In this document: positions 26,866-35,742 of the stretch, piece by piece | How the letters are laid out: each line of letters starts with the position of its first letter | Position numbering within the stretch: position 1 is the first letter of the stretch | Assembly: GCF_000725885.1 (NCBI RefSeq) | Contig: NZ_JODR01000021.1 | Span: 108,587 to 172,586 of the forward strand | Direction of reading: 5' to 3' | DNA length: 64,000 bases | Origin: Streptomyces albus subsp. albus | Lineage (GTDB): Bacteria; Actinomycetota; Actinomycetes; Streptomycetales; Streptomycetaceae | Notes under the pieces: generated by a model | The model's input: the letters and a program-made list of their open reading frames with translations, nothing else | Told to the model about the DNA's origin: nothing | Database searches by the model: none | Translations under genes and position numbers: made by a program

Positions 26866-28602
26866 ATGAGCGACGGCCTGCGGGACGACGTGACCGACGC
26901 GCGGGAGGCGACCGCGGACGCCGACGCGGCGCTGCTGGCCCGGGCCCGTGACTGGCTGGCCGAGGACCCGGACCCCCAGACCCGTCAGGAGCTGGCCGCG
27001 CTGATCGAGGACGGCCGCACCGACGAGCTGCGGGACCGTTTCTCGGGCACTCTCCAGTTCGGCACGGCGGGTCTGCGCGGCGAACTGGGCGCGGGTCCGA
27101 TGCGGATGAACCGTGCCGTCGTCATCCGGGCGGCGGCCGGGATCGCGGCCCATCTGCGCGCCCGCGAGGCCGACGGGGAGCAGCCCCTCGTCGTGGTCGG
27201 GTACGACGCCCGGTACAAGAGCGCCGACTTCGCCCGCGACACCGCCGCCGTCATGGTCGGCGCGGGGCTGCGGGCCGCCGTGCTGCCCGCGCCGCTGCCC
27301 ACCCCGGTGCTGGCGTTCGCCGTACGCCATCTGGGGGCCGCCGCCGGGGTCATGGTCACCGCCAGCCACAACCCGCCCCGGGACAACGGTTACAAGGTCT
27401 ACCTCGGTGACGGTCTGCAGATCGTGCCGCCCGCGGACGGCGAGATCGCGGCCGAGATCGCCGCGGTCGGTCCGCTGTCCGGGGTGCCGCTCGCCGACAG
27501 CGGTTGGGAGGTGCTCGGCGACGACGTGCTCGACTCCTACCTGGCGCGCACCGGTGCCGTCCTCACGGAGGGATCGCCGCGGCAGGTGCGTATCGTCCAC
27601 ACGGCGATGCACGGTGTCGGCCACCGTACGGCGCAGCTCGCCTTCGAGCGGGCCGGCTTCCCCGCGCCCGTGCCGGTGCCGGAGCAGGCCGAGCCGGACC
27701 CGGACTTCTCCACCGTGGCCTTCCCCAACCCGGAGGAGCCCGGCGCGATGGACCGGGCCTTCGCCACCGCCCGCGCCTGGGAGGCCGAGCACGGCGAACG
27801 GCCGGACGTGATCATCGCCAACGACCCGGACGCCGACCGCTGCGGTGTCGCCGTCCCGGACCCGGCCGCCGACGCCGGCTGGCGGATGCTCCGCGGCGAC
27901 CAGGTGGGCGCCCTGCTGGCCACCCATCTGATCCACAAGCACGCCAAGGGCACGTTCGCGACCACCATCGTCTCCTCGTCGCTGCTGTCCCGTATCGCCG
28001 AGGCCGCCGGGCTGCCGTACACGGAGACGCTGACCGGCTTCAAGTGGCTGGCCCGGGTGGAGGGGCTGCGCTACGGCTACGAGGAGGCGCTGGGCTACTG
28101 CGTGGACCCCGAGGGCGTCCGCGACAAGGACGGCATCACGGCCGCGCTGCTGGTGGCCGAGCTGGCCGCGGAGCTGAAGACGGCCGGGCGCACCCTGACC
28201 GACCTGCTGGACGACCTGGACGTCGAGTACGGCGTCCACGCCACCGACCAGCTCTCGGTCCGGGTCGCGGACCTGTCGCTGATCCCCACCGCGATGGAAC
28301 GGCTGCGCGGCCGGCCGCCGGTCTCGCTCGGCGGGCTGGAGGTGGCCGAGACCGACGATCTGAGCCAGGGCTCCGCCGAGCTGCCGCCCACCGACGGGCT
28401 GCGGTACCGGCTCGCGGGCGCCGACGGGATCGGCGGCGGCCGGATCGTGGTCCGTCCCAGCGGCACCGAGCCCAAGCTCAAGTGCTATCTGGAGGTCGTC
28501 GCCCCGGTGGACGGGCCGGCCGATCTGGGTGCCGCGCGGGAGCGCGCCGCGGCGGTGCTCGCCCGGTTCAAGGACGATCTGAAGCAGGCCACGGGGCTGT
28601 GA
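26866..28602 (+). CDS. Phospho-sugar mutase, probably a phosphopentomutase (annotated elsewhere as phosphomannomutase)
   Basis: 578 residues, four-domain alpha-D-phosphohexomutase family. LQFGTAGLRGELGAGPMRMN at the start, active-site VTASHNPPRDNGYKVY (phospho-Ser about 167), metal loop NDPDADRCGVA and a C-terminal RPSGTEPKLKCYLE. The N-terminal FGTAGLRGELGAGPMRMN element and length match the PGM2-like branch, whose mammalian member is a phosphopentomutase. Placed 50 bp after purine-nucleoside phosphorylase, the expected work is (deoxy)ribose 1-phosphate to 5-phosphate. Glucose or mannose phosphate activity remains possible. Ends in a strong terminator. Confidence 0.9.
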   Translation: MSDGLRDDVTDAREATADADAALLARARDWLAEDPDPQTRQELAALIEDGRTDELRDRFSGTLQFGTAGLRGELGAGPMRMNRAVVIRAAAGIAAHLRAREADGEQPLVVVGYDARYKSADFARDTAAVMVGAGLRAAVLPAPLPTPVLAFAVRHLGAAAGVMVTASHNPPRDNGYKVYLGDGLQIVPPADGEIAAEIAAVGPLSGVPLADSGWEVLGDDVLDSYLARTGAVLTEGSPRQVRIVHTAMHGVGHRTAQLAFERAGFPAPVPVPEQAEPDPDFSTVAFPNPEEPGAMDRAFATARAWEAEHGERPDVIIANDPDADRCGVAVPDPAADAGWRMLRGDQVGALLATHLIHKHAKGTFATTIVSSSLLSRIAEAAGLPYTETLTGFKWLARVEGLRYGYEEALGYCVDPEGVRDKDGITAALLVAELAAELKTAGRTLTDLLDDLDVEYGVHATDQLSVRVADLSLIPTAMERLRGRPPVSLGGLEVAETDDLSQGSAELPPTDGLRYRLAGADGIGGGRIVVRPSGTEPKLKCYLEVVAPVDGPADLGAARERAAAVLARFKDDLKQATGL

Positions 28603-28641
28603 GCGCACACCGCCGGAGGCCCATCGGCTCCCGGCGGCAAC

Positions 28642-28691
28642 AGGCGGCTGTTCCGGTGTTCGACTGTCGGACACCGGAATAGCCGCCTTTT
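28642..28691 (+). terminator. Rho-independent terminator after the phosphorylase-mutase operon
   Basis: 18-bp stem, AGGCGGCTGTTCCGGTGT paired with ACACCGGAATAGCCGCCT (one G-U), an 11-nt loop, then TTTT. It closes the nucleoside operon. Confidence 0.9.
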
Positions 28692-28773
28692 GTCACGGGT
28701 TGTTGCGAGGTGTGGTCGTGCGTCCGCTGCCGGACCGTGCGACCGCGGAACGGAACCAGGGAAAGGCGCGACC

Positions 28774-29619
28774 ATGTGGCACGGTGACCAGCTCGACCTC
28801 GACGCGTACCTCGCACACCTCGGGTACGAGGGCGACCGCGCGCCCACCCTGGAGACGCTGCGCGCCCTGCACCGCGCCCATGTGCTGACCGTGCGCTGGG
28901 ACAACCTCGACGCCTTCCTGCGCGGGTCCGTGTCCCTGGATCTGGCCGACATCCAGGACAAGCTGATCCGCCGGGGCCGGGGCGGTTACTGCTTCGAACA
29001 CATCCTGCTCTACGCGGCGGCGTTGGAGAGGCTCGGCTTCACCTTCACCGGCGTCTCCGGCCGCATCCGGATGGGGACCGACAAGATCCTCCCGGCCACG
29101 CACGCGATGCTGCTCGTCACCGTGGACGGCCGGCGCTGGCTCAGCGACATCGGCTTCGGCGCGAGCCCGCTGGACGTCATCGAACTGACCGACGGCAACG
29201 AGCCGGTCATCGACGGCCGGCGGTTCCTGCTGCGCCGCACCGAGATCACCCCCGGCGCGGACGGCTGGGTCCTGCACCACCGGGACGCCGGAGGCGGCTG
29301 GACGGCACGCCACACCTTCACGGAGAACCCCCAGTACCCGGCCGACTACCGGGTCGGCAACCACTTCATCGCCACCAGCTCCCACTCGCCGTTCGTCTCC
29401 CGCCCCTTCGTCCAGCGCATCCGGCCCGAGCGCACCGACCAACTCGACGGTCTGACGTGGACGACCACGGCCGCCACCAGTCTCTCCCCCGACGAGGAAC
29501 GCCTGCTGGAGCCGGCCGAACTGCCCAAGGTGCTCGCCGACACCTTCGGCCAGGATCTGCCCGACGCGGAGGCGGAACTCCTGGTGGAGCGGACGGAACG
29601 GGCCGAGCGCGCCCGCTGA
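28774..29619 (+). CDS. Arylamine N-acetyltransferase
   Basis: Acetylates arylamines or hydrazines with acetyl-CoA, or acts as an amide synthase-like transferase. 281 residues with the full triad: Cys73 in RGRGGYCFEHI, His110 in ATHAMLLV and Asp125 in WLSDIGFG. N-terminal helical domain LDLDAYLAHLGYEG is typical of prokaryotic NAT. ATG 28774 follows GGGAAAGG; upstream in-frame starts would add non-conserved sequence. No aromatic cluster adjacent, so a xenobiotic role is the default. Confidence 0.93.
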   Translation: MWHGDQLDLDAYLAHLGYEGDRAPTLETLRALHRAHVLTVRWDNLDAFLRGSVSLDLADIQDKLIRRGRGGYCFEHILLYAAALERLGFTFTGVSGRIRMGTDKILPATHAMLLVTVDGRRWLSDIGFGASPLDVIELTDGNEPVIDGRRFLLRRTEITPGADGWVLHHRDAGGGWTARHTFTENPQYPADYRVGNHFIATSSHSPFVSRPFVQRIRPERTDQLDGLTWTTTAATSLSPDEERLLEPAELPKVLADTFGQDLPDAEAELLVERTERAERAR

Positions 29620-29623
29620 GCCG

Positions 29624-30568
29624 TCAGCGGCGCCGTGCGGAGCCGGCCGCCACCGCCTCGGCGTAGCCGGCCAGTGTGCGCGCGGCGGTCCAGCCCTGCC
29701 TGCGGGCCTTGGTGACGTCCAGCACCACGCCGCGGGCGAGTGCGTCCACGGCGTGCCGGGTCGGGAACGGCTCGGCACGGCGGCGCAGCAGGGAGAGTTT
29801 TTCGACTGCCGCCGCCACCGTCCGGGCGGGCAGCAGCGGAAGGTGGCCGACCCGCGCGTGCACCCCGTGAGCCGCGAGCAGGGTGCGCACCGCCTCGTCC
29901 CGGCGGTAGGGGCTCTCGTCCGCGATGTTGTAGGCGCCGGGCGGCCACGGCGCGGCGTCGTCCACGGCGGACAGGCAGGCGTCGGCGAGGTTCTCCACGG
30001 CGGTCAGGCTCAGTTCGGTGTCGCGGCCCGGCAGGAGCAGCAGTCCGCGCCGTGCCCGTGCCAGCAGCCGGGGTGCCAGGTGGCCGTCGCCGACGCCGTA
30101 GACGGCGCGCGGTCGCAGCACGACGGCCCCGGCGGCCAGGGCCAGTGCCTCGCCGGCCGCCTTGGTCAGCCCGAACACGCCGAGCCGGTCGTCCAGCGGG
30201 TGCTCCTCGCGGACGCGGTCCCGTCCCGGGGCGGGCGCGTACAGGACGGCGCTGCTCAGCCAGACGACGGGCCGGCCGGCGGCGGCCTCCAGCATCCGGG
30301 CCGTACCGGTGACGTTCACCGTCCGCAGCAGTGCGGCGGCGGGCGAGCCGGGCAGCGGGTCACCGACGGCGCCCGCGCAGTGGATCACCACGTCCGCACC
30401 GGCCAGGTCGGGGGCGCTCCCGGAGGCCGGGTCCCACGGCACGTGCCGGCCGACGGGCCCGCCGCGGCGGCCCACACTCAGCACCCGGGCCCCGCGGGCC
30501 GCCGCGGCGGCGGCAACGTACGAGCCGCAGAACCCGCCGGCTCCGGTCACTGCGACGGTCGTCGGCAT
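29624..30568 (-). CDS. NAD-dependent epimerase/dehydratase family protein with Phe at the catalytic Tyr position
   Basis: 314 residues, extended SDR fold. Cofactor loop VTGAGGFCGSYVAAAA fits GxxGxxG. The usual YxxxK reads FGLTK in GVFGLTKAAGE: Lys is kept but Tyr is Phe, while WLSSAVLY supplies the Ser region. It may be a cofactor-binding or altered-mechanism enzyme. Start 30568 has GGAGGAGG upstream. Ends 4 bp from the convergent N-acetyltransferase stop. A TGAGT-N6-ACTCA site lies 87 bp upstream. Confidence 0.85.
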   Translation of the reverse strand: MPTTVAVTGAGGFCGSYVAAAAAARGARVLSVGRRGGPVGRHVPWDPASGSAPDLAGADVVIHCAGAVGDPLPGSPAAALLRTVNVTGTARMLEAAAGRPVVWLSSAVLYAPAPGRDRVREEHPLDDRLGVFGLTKAAGEALALAAGAVVLRPRAVYGVGDGHLAPRLLARARRGLLLLPGRDTELSLTAVENLADACLSAVDDAAPWPPGAYNIADESPYRRDEAVRTLLAAHGVHARVGHLPLLPARTVAAAVEKLSLLRRRAEPFPTRHAVDALARGVVLDVTKARRQGWTAARTLAGYAEAVAAGSARRR

Positions 30569-30654
30569 CGGACCTCCTCCGGGACGCCGGGATGTGCGGC
30601 GGAACGGTTCTTCGTCGGTCCTCGGACGGTACGGCGGTCGCCGGGGGCGGCACA

Positions 30655-30670
30655 TGAGTTGCCGTACTCA
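30655..30670. promoter_or_regulatory. TGAGT-N6-ACTCA inverted repeat
   Basis: TGAGTTGCCGTACTCA, same 5-bp arms and 6-bp spacing as the palindrome at 18793-18808. It lies between the SDR gene (leftward, start 30568) and the end of the PH-domain protein gene, so it most likely belongs to the SDR promoter. Confidence 0.45.
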
Positions 30671-30717
30671 GCAAGCCGCATGCCGGCCGGCCGCGGGGCG
30701 CCGCGCCGGGGCGGGCG

Positions 30718-31407
30718 TCAGCCCGTGGCCAGGAGCAGGGCGAGGAGGACGGCGCCGGCCACCGCGGGGGCCAGCACCTCGAACGACCAGCGGACGGAGA
30801 CCTTGCCCTGGGCCTCCTCCTCGCTCCCGTGGGTCTCGGCCAGTTCGCGCAGCTCGTCGACGGCCCGGTCGGAGGGCGCACGCTTGTGCTGCGCCTCCTC
30901 GCCGGCGGGAAGGTCGGGCACACCACGCCCGCCGAACAGACCGCCCCTGGCGACGGGCGGGTGCCCCGCGTCGATCCGCTCGTTGTGCCGCGTCGCCTTC
31001 TTCCGCGCCCGCAGGGAGACGGGAATCGACCACAGCTGGTACTTCACGCCGTCCGCGATCACTTCGCTGGAGTAGCCGGCCCGTACCGCCTCGACAGCGC
31101 CCCACGGCACGACGATGGTGCGGAACGGGTTGCGCACCCGCAGCCGCCGCTCCCCCGCGAACACGGCGGGCCGCAGGGTGAAGGCCACGACGAGCGGCAC
31201 GGCCAGCAGCAGCCCGGCGAGCGCCAGCCAGGGGGTGCGGCCCTCACCGCCGAGGACGGCGTCAGCGGCGAGCCACACCCCGATGGCCAGCAGGACGATC
31301 CCGCCGGCCATGCCGGCGGGCGACCGGTAGACCCGGTCGGGAAACTGCCCGCCCCCGCTCCCGTCCGCCCCGCCGTCCGGCTCCTGACGCTTGTCCTCGC
31401 TCGTCAT
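30718..31407 (-). CDS. Membrane protein with a bacterial PH-like domain
   Basis: 229 residues. Charged N terminus, two membrane helices (about 33-52 and 59-78), then FAGERRLRVRNPFRTIVVPWGAVEAV, typical of the bPH_6 PH-like domain, then a charged cytoplasmic region and a third helix at the C terminus (about 207-227). No enzymatic motif. ATG 31407 (MTSEDKRQ) is preferred; upstream in-frame sequence is not protein-like. Role unknown; such proteins are thought to sit at the inner face of the membrane. Confidence 0.8.
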   Translation of the reverse strand: MTSEDKRQEPDGGADGSGGGQFPDRVYRSPAGMAGGIVLLAIGVWLAADAVLGGEGRTPWLALAGLLLAVPLVVAFTLRPAVFAGERRLRVRNPFRTIVVPWGAVEAVRAGYSSEVIADGVKYQLWSIPVSLRARKKATRHNERIDAGHPPVARGGLFGGRGVPDLPAGEEAQHKRAPSDRAVDELRELAETHGSEEEAQGKVSVRWSFEVLAPAVAGAVLLALLLATG

Positions 31408-31609
31408 GCGAACGATTGTGCCCGACCGTCCGCATGGCGGACATTGCGGTACGGCATCGAAACACCCTTGGGTTCGCCCTTGCCGACGCACATCCCGGCA
31501 CCCCGCGCGACGGCGGCCGTCACCATGGGAGGGGGGCGTCGCCGCGGTCCGGAGGGAGCCACCGTGCCGGCCACCGGCCGGGGCGGATCGCCTCGGAAGG
31601 GGGCGCGGG

Positions 31610-32209
31610 ATGACGCAGTCGAGAGCCGTGACGGTGGCGCGGCTGGACGGGGCCGGTGCCGCGCGGGACGAGGGACCCTCCCGGAGCGTCTACGCCGAGG
31701 TGTTCGCGGAGCCTCCGTACGGCGAGACCGGCGACGCGGTCGCGGCGGCCTTCCGGCGGTTCCGGTCACAGACCCGGAAACCCGGCTTCCGTGCCGCTCT
31801 GGCCCGCGGGCCCGGCGACGAACCCGTCGGCATGGCGTACGGCTACCCGCCGGCCGCGGACACCCGCTGGTGGGAGGGGATGAGCGAGCCGGTGTCCGAC
31901 GCGATGCGGCACGAGGACGGGCGCCGGACGTTCGGCCTCATGGAACTGGCGGTGCGCCAACGCCGGCGCGGGCAGGGTGTCGCACGCCGGCTGCACGCGG
32001 CGCTGCTCGACGGGCCGGGCACCGAGCGGGTGCTGCTCAACATCCGCCCGGACAGCGCAGCCGCCGTCGCCGCGTACCGCTCCTGGGGGTATCAGAAGGT
32101 GGGCTCGACACGGCCCTGGCCGGGGGCGGTGGTGCATGACGTGATGCTGCTCCGCCTCCCGGGCCTCCCTTCTTCCGCCGGGGAGGGCGGGGCGGGCGTC
32201 GTGGAGTGA
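31610..32209 (+). CDS. GNAT family N-acetyltransferase
   Basis: 199 residues. Acetyl-CoA loop MELAVRQRRRGQGVARRLH matches R/QxxGxG/A, and RPDSAAAVAAYRSWGYQKVGS is the usual GNAT C-terminal strand-helix. GGAAGGGGG ends 6 bp before ATG 31610. Substrate unknown. Divergent from the PH-domain protein gene; it precedes deoC by 130 bp but that gene has its own promoter. Confidence 0.88.
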   Translation: MTQSRAVTVARLDGAGAARDEGPSRSVYAEVFAEPPYGETGDAVAAAFRRFRSQTRKPGFRAALARGPGDEPVGMAYGYPPAADTRWWEGMSEPVSDAMRHEDGRRTFGLMELAVRQRRRGQGVARRLHAALLDGPGTERVLLNIRPDSAAAVAAYRSWGYQKVGSTRPWPGAVVHDVMLLRLPGLPSSAGEGGAGVVE

Positions 32210-32304
32210 GGGTGTGGCGGGGAGGGCCCGGGACTCACGGTGGGCGGCGTGGGGAGGCCGCCGTTCCTGCGGGGCCCCGCGAGGGGTGGGCGTCGTCGTC
32301 AGGG

Positions 32305-32333
32305 GTGACAGTCACTACGCGCGTAGATATGGT
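32305..32333 (+). promoter_or_regulatory. deoC promoter with CTACGCGCGTAG inside the spacer
   Basis: GTGACA (32305-32310) as -35, a 17-bp spacer and TATGGT (32328-32333) as -10, ending 6 bp before the GTG at 32340: a leaderless promoter. The 12-bp palindrome CTACGCGCGTAG occupies 32315-32326 inside the spacer, an ideal repressor position. The adenosine deaminase promoter (57059-57087) has the same arrangement. Confidence 0.65.
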
Positions 32334-32339
32334 GCTCTG

Positions 32340-33323
32340 GTGAGCATGCCAACCGATGCGGCCCCTCGCGACGCGGGGAGGGGCACCCTCTCCGACGTCG
32401 CGAGCTCCGACGCCGCTCTCCGCCGCTTCCTGCACGGGCTCCCAGGTGTCGACGCGGTCGGGCTGGAGGCCCGGGCAGCGTCGCTGGGAACCCGCTCAAT
32501 CAAGACGACCGCCAAGGCGTACGCGCTCGATCTGGCCATCTCCATGATCGACCTGACGACGCTGGAGGGTGCCGACACCCCGGGCAAGGTCCGGTCCCTG
32601 TGCGCCAAGGCCGCCCGCCCGGATCCGGCCGACCGCACCGCGCCCCGCGTCGCGGCGGTCTGCGTCTACCCGGACATGGCGGCCACCGCCAAGCGGGCGC
32701 TGGCCGACCTGGGCGCGGACGGCATCAACGTCGCCTCCGTCGCCACCGCCTTCCCGGCCGGCCGCGCCGCGCTGCCGGTCAAACTCGCCGACACCCGGGA
32801 CGCGGTCGCCGCCGGGGCCGATGAAATCGACATGGTGATCGACCGCGGCGCGTTCCTGGCCGGCCGCTACCTCGCCGTCTTCGAGGAGATCCAGGAGGTC
32901 AAGCGGGCCTGCGGCGACGCGCACCTCAAGGTGATCTTCGAGAACGGCGAGCTGGCAACCTACGACAACATCCGCCGCGCCTCCTGGCTGGCGATGCTCG
33001 CGGGCGCCGACTTCATCAAGACCTCCACCGGCAAGGTCTCCGTCAACGCGACGCCGCCGGGCACCCTGCTCATGCTGGAGGCGGTCCGCGACTTCCGGGC
33101 GGCCACCGGGCGGCAGGTCGGCGTCAAACCGGCCGGCGGCATCCGTACCGCCAAGGACGCGCTCAAGTACCTGGTGCTGGTGAACGAGACGGCGGGCGGC
33201 GACTGGCTCAGCCCCGACTGGTTCCGCTTCGGCGCCTCCAGCCTGCTCAACGACCTGCTGATGCAGCGGCAGAAGCTGACCACCGGCCGCTACTCCGGCC
33301 CCGACTACGTAACGGTGGACTGA
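32340..33323 (+). CDS. deoC: Deoxyribose-phosphate aldolase
   Basis: Cleaves 2-deoxyribose 5-phosphate to acetaldehyde and glyceraldehyde 3-phosphate. 327 residues, with an N-terminal extension relative to short bacterial DeoC. Schiff-base Lys about 227 in GADFIKTSTGKV; second active-site Lys in VGVKPAGGIRTAKDAL; proton-relay Asp in IDLTTLEG. GTG 32340 fits the leaderless promoter; ATG 32346 is an alternative. The acetaldehyde formed would be oxidized by the aldehyde dehydrogenase gene that starts 3 bp after the stop. This operon completes the route from purine nucleosides. Confidence 0.94.
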   Translation: MSMPTDAAPRDAGRGTLSDVASSDAALRRFLHGLPGVDAVGLEARAASLGTRSIKTTAKAYALDLAISMIDLTTLEGADTPGKVRSLCAKAARPDPADRTAPRVAAVCVYPDMAATAKRALADLGADGINVASVATAFPAGRAALPVKLADTRDAVAAGADEIDMVIDRGAFLAGRYLAVFEEIQEVKRACGDAHLKVIFENGELATYDNIRRASWLAMLAGADFIKTSTGKVSVNATPPGTLLMLEAVRDFRAATGRQVGVKPAGGIRTAKDALKYLVLVNETAGGDWLSPDWFRFGASSLLNDLLMQRQKLTTGRYSGPDYVTVD

Positions 33324-33326
33324 GCC

Positions 33327-34799
33327 ATGACCGAACCGTCGCAGCCGGCCGCCGCGGCCCCCTCACAGCTGTTCGCGTACGCCCCGGCGCCCGAGTCCCG
33401 CGCCGTCGTCGACCTCGCGCCCTCCTACGGGCTGTTCATCGACGGCGAGTTCCGCGAGGCCGCCTCGGGCAAGACCTTCACCACGCTCTCGCCGGCCACC
33501 GAGGAAGTGCTCAGCGAGGTGGCGTACGGCGGGGAGGAGGACGTCGAGGCGGCCGTCCGCGCCGCCCGTGCCGCCTTCGGTCCGTGGTCGGCGCTGCCGG
33601 GCACCGAACGCGCCAAGTACCTCTTCCGCATCGCCCGCATCATCCAGGAGCGGTCCCGGGAGCTGGCCGTCCTGGAGACGCTGGACAACGGCAAGCCGAT
33701 CCGCGAGACCCGCGACGCCGATCTGCCCCTGGTCGCGGCGCACTTCTTCTACCACGCCGGCTGGGCCGACAAGCTGTCCTGGGCGGGGCTGGGCCCCGAC
33801 CCCCGTCCGCTGGGTGTCGCCGCGCAGGTCATCCCGTGGAACTTCCCCCTGCTGATGCTGGCCTGGAAGATCGCCCCGGCGCTGGCCACCGGCAACACGG
33901 TGGTGCTCAAGCCGGCCGAGACGACGCCGCTCTCGGCGCTCTTCTTCGCCGACATCTGCCGTCAGGCGGGGCTGCCAGAGGGCGTCGTCAACATCGTGCC
34001 GGGCGACGGCGCCACCGGCGCGGCGCTGGTGGCCCATCCCGATGTCGCCAAGGTCGCCTTCACGGGTTCCACCGCGGTGGGCCGGCAGATCGCCCGTACG
34101 GTCGCCGGCACCGACAAGCGGCTCACCCTGGAACTCGGCGGCAAGGGCGCCAACATCGTCTTCGACGACGCTCCGCTCGACCAGGCCGTCGAGGGCATCG
34201 TCAACGGCATCTTCTTCAACCAGGGCCAGGTGTGCTGCGCCGGCTCCCGGCTGCTGGTCCAGGAGTCGGTGCACGACGAGGTGCTCGACGCCCTCAAGCG
34301 GCGGCTGGCCACACTCCGCGTCGGCGACCCGCTCGACAAGAACACCGACGTGGGCGCCATCAACTCCGCCGAGCAGCTGGCCCGTATCTCCGAGCTGGCC
34401 GACTCGGGCGAGCAGGAGGGCGCCGAGCGCTGGAGCGCGCCCTGTGAACTGCCCGAGAGGGGTTACTGGTTCGCGCCGACCGTCTTCACCGGCGTCGGGC
34501 AGGCTCACCGCATCGCGCGCGAGGAGATCTTCGGCCCGGTGCTGTCCGTGCTCACCTTCCGCACGCCCGACGAGGCGGTCGCCAAGGCGAACAACACGCC
34601 CTACGGGCTGTCGGCCGGCATCTGGACGGAGAAGGGCTCGCGCATCCTGATGATGGCGGACCGGCTGCGGGCCGGCGTGGTGTGGGCCAACACCTTCAAC
34701 AAGTTCGACCCGGCCTCCCCGTTCGGCGGCTACAAGGAGTCGGGTTACGGCCGCGAGGGCGGCAGGCACGGTCTGGAGGGCTACCTTGAGCACGCCTGA
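33327..34799 (+). CDS. Aldehyde dehydrogenase (full length)
   Basis: 490 residues, NAD(P)-dependent. VIPWNFPLLMLAWKIAPAL cofactor segment, FTGSTAVGRQIA, LELGGKGANIVFDDA with the general-base Glu, FNQGQVCCAGSRLLVQ with the catalytic Cys, and the EEIFGPVLSVL end. Operon with deoC (3-bp gap), so acetaldehyde is the likely substrate. It overlaps the next, half-length homologue by 14 bp. Confidence 0.93.
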   Translation: MTEPSQPAAAAPSQLFAYAPAPESRAVVDLAPSYGLFIDGEFREAASGKTFTTLSPATEEVLSEVAYGGEEDVEAAVRAARAAFGPWSALPGTERAKYLFRIARIIQERSRELAVLETLDNGKPIRETRDADLPLVAAHFFYHAGWADKLSWAGLGPDPRPLGVAAQVIPWNFPLLMLAWKIAPALATGNTVVLKPAETTPLSALFFADICRQAGLPEGVVNIVPGDGATGAALVAHPDVAKVAFTGSTAVGRQIARTVAGTDKRLTLELGGKGANIVFDDAPLDQAVEGIVNGIFFNQGQVCCAGSRLLVQESVHDEVLDALKRRLATLRVGDPLDKNTDVGAINSAEQLARISELADSGEQEGAERWSAPCELPERGYWFAPTVFTGVGQAHRIAREEIFGPVLSVLTFRTPDEAVAKANNTPYGLSAGIWTEKGSRILMMADRLRAGVVWANTFNKFDPASPFGGYKESGYGREGGRHGLEGYLEHA

Positions 34800-35679
34800 G
34801 AACACCTCCGGGACGCGCGGCGGCGCCCGGCTGTCCGTGCTGAAGACCTACAAGCTGTACATCGGGGGGAAGTTCCCCCGGTCCGAGAGCGGCAGGGTGT
34901 ACGAGGTGACCGACGCTGAGGGCCAGTGGCTGGCCAACGCCCCGCTCGGCTCCCGCAAGGACGCGCGGGACGCGGTCGTCGCGGCCCGCAAGGCGTTCCC
35001 CGGCTGGTCGGGGGCGACCGCCTACAACCGGGGCCAGATCCTCTACCGCGTCGCCGAGATGCTGGAGGGCCGGCGCGAGCAGTTCGCCGCCGAGGTGGCC
35101 GCGGCCGAGGGGCTGTCCCAGGACCGGGCCCGCGCCCTTGCGGACGCGGCCGTGGACCGCTGGGTGTGGTACGCGGGCTGGTCCGACAAGATCGCGCAGG
35201 TGCTCGGCGGGGCCAACCCGGTCGCCGGCCCCTTCTTCAACCTCTCCACGCCCGAGCCCACCGGTGTGGTGGCCGTCCTCGCCCCGCAGCGCTGCTCGCT
35301 GCTGGGCCTGGTCTCCGTCCTGGCGCCGGTCATCGTCACCGGCAACACGGCGGTCCTGGTCACCTCCCGTACGGCGCCGCTGCCGGCCCTCTCCCTCGCG
35401 GAGGTGCTGGCCACCTCGGACCTGCCCGGCGGCGTCGTCAACGTGCTCTCCGGCGACACCGCTCAGCTGGCCCGTCCGCTGGCGGCGCACCAGGACGTCA
35501 ACGCCGTCGATCTGGCCGGCGCCGGGCCCGAGCTGGCCGCCGAACTGGAGGCGAGCGCGGCGGAGAACCTCAAGCGGGTCCTGCGGCCCGGCTCCGGCGA
35601 CTGGTCCGCGACACCCGGTCTGGAGCGGATGTCCGCCTTCCTGGAGACCAAGACGGTCTGGCACCCGGTCGGCGCCTGA
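34786..35679 (+). CDS. Half-length aldehyde dehydrogenase homologue lacking the catalytic domain
   Basis: 297 residues against about 480 for the family. It keeps the N-terminal cofactor-binding part (KLYIGGKFPRSESGRVYEV, PTGVVAVLAPQRCSLLGLVS, VIVTGNTAVLV) and stops after the VVNVLSGD region. The LELGGK Glu and the catalytic Cys are absent, and the PWNFP sequence is APQRC. TTG 34786 has GGAGG 7 bp upstream and overlaps the full-length gene by 14 bp, so the pair is translationally coupled. The stop is followed by a strong terminator and the C terminus is smooth, so it looks maintained rather than freshly broken. Possibly a partner subunit of the upstream enzyme. I recall the same pair after deoC in S. 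coelicolor. Confidence 0.85.
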   Translation: MSTPENTSGTRGGARLSVLKTYKLYIGGKFPRSESGRVYEVTDAEGQWLANAPLGSRKDARDAVVAARKAFPGWSGATAYNRGQILYRVAEMLEGRREQFAAEVAAAEGLSQDRARALADAAVDRWVWYAGWSDKIAQVLGGANPVAGPFFNLSTPEPTGVVAVLAPQRCSLLGLVSVLAPVIVTGNTAVLVTSRTAPLPALSLAEVLATSDLPGGVVNVLSGDTAQLARPLAAHQDVNAVDLAGAGPELAAELEASAAENLKRVLRPGSGDWSATPGLERMSAFLETKTVWHPVGA

Positions 35680-35742
35680 ACGGGCGCCCCGGCCGCCTGC
35701 ACCGGCGCCCCCGGCGACCTGCCGGGATTCCCTTTCCGGGGC

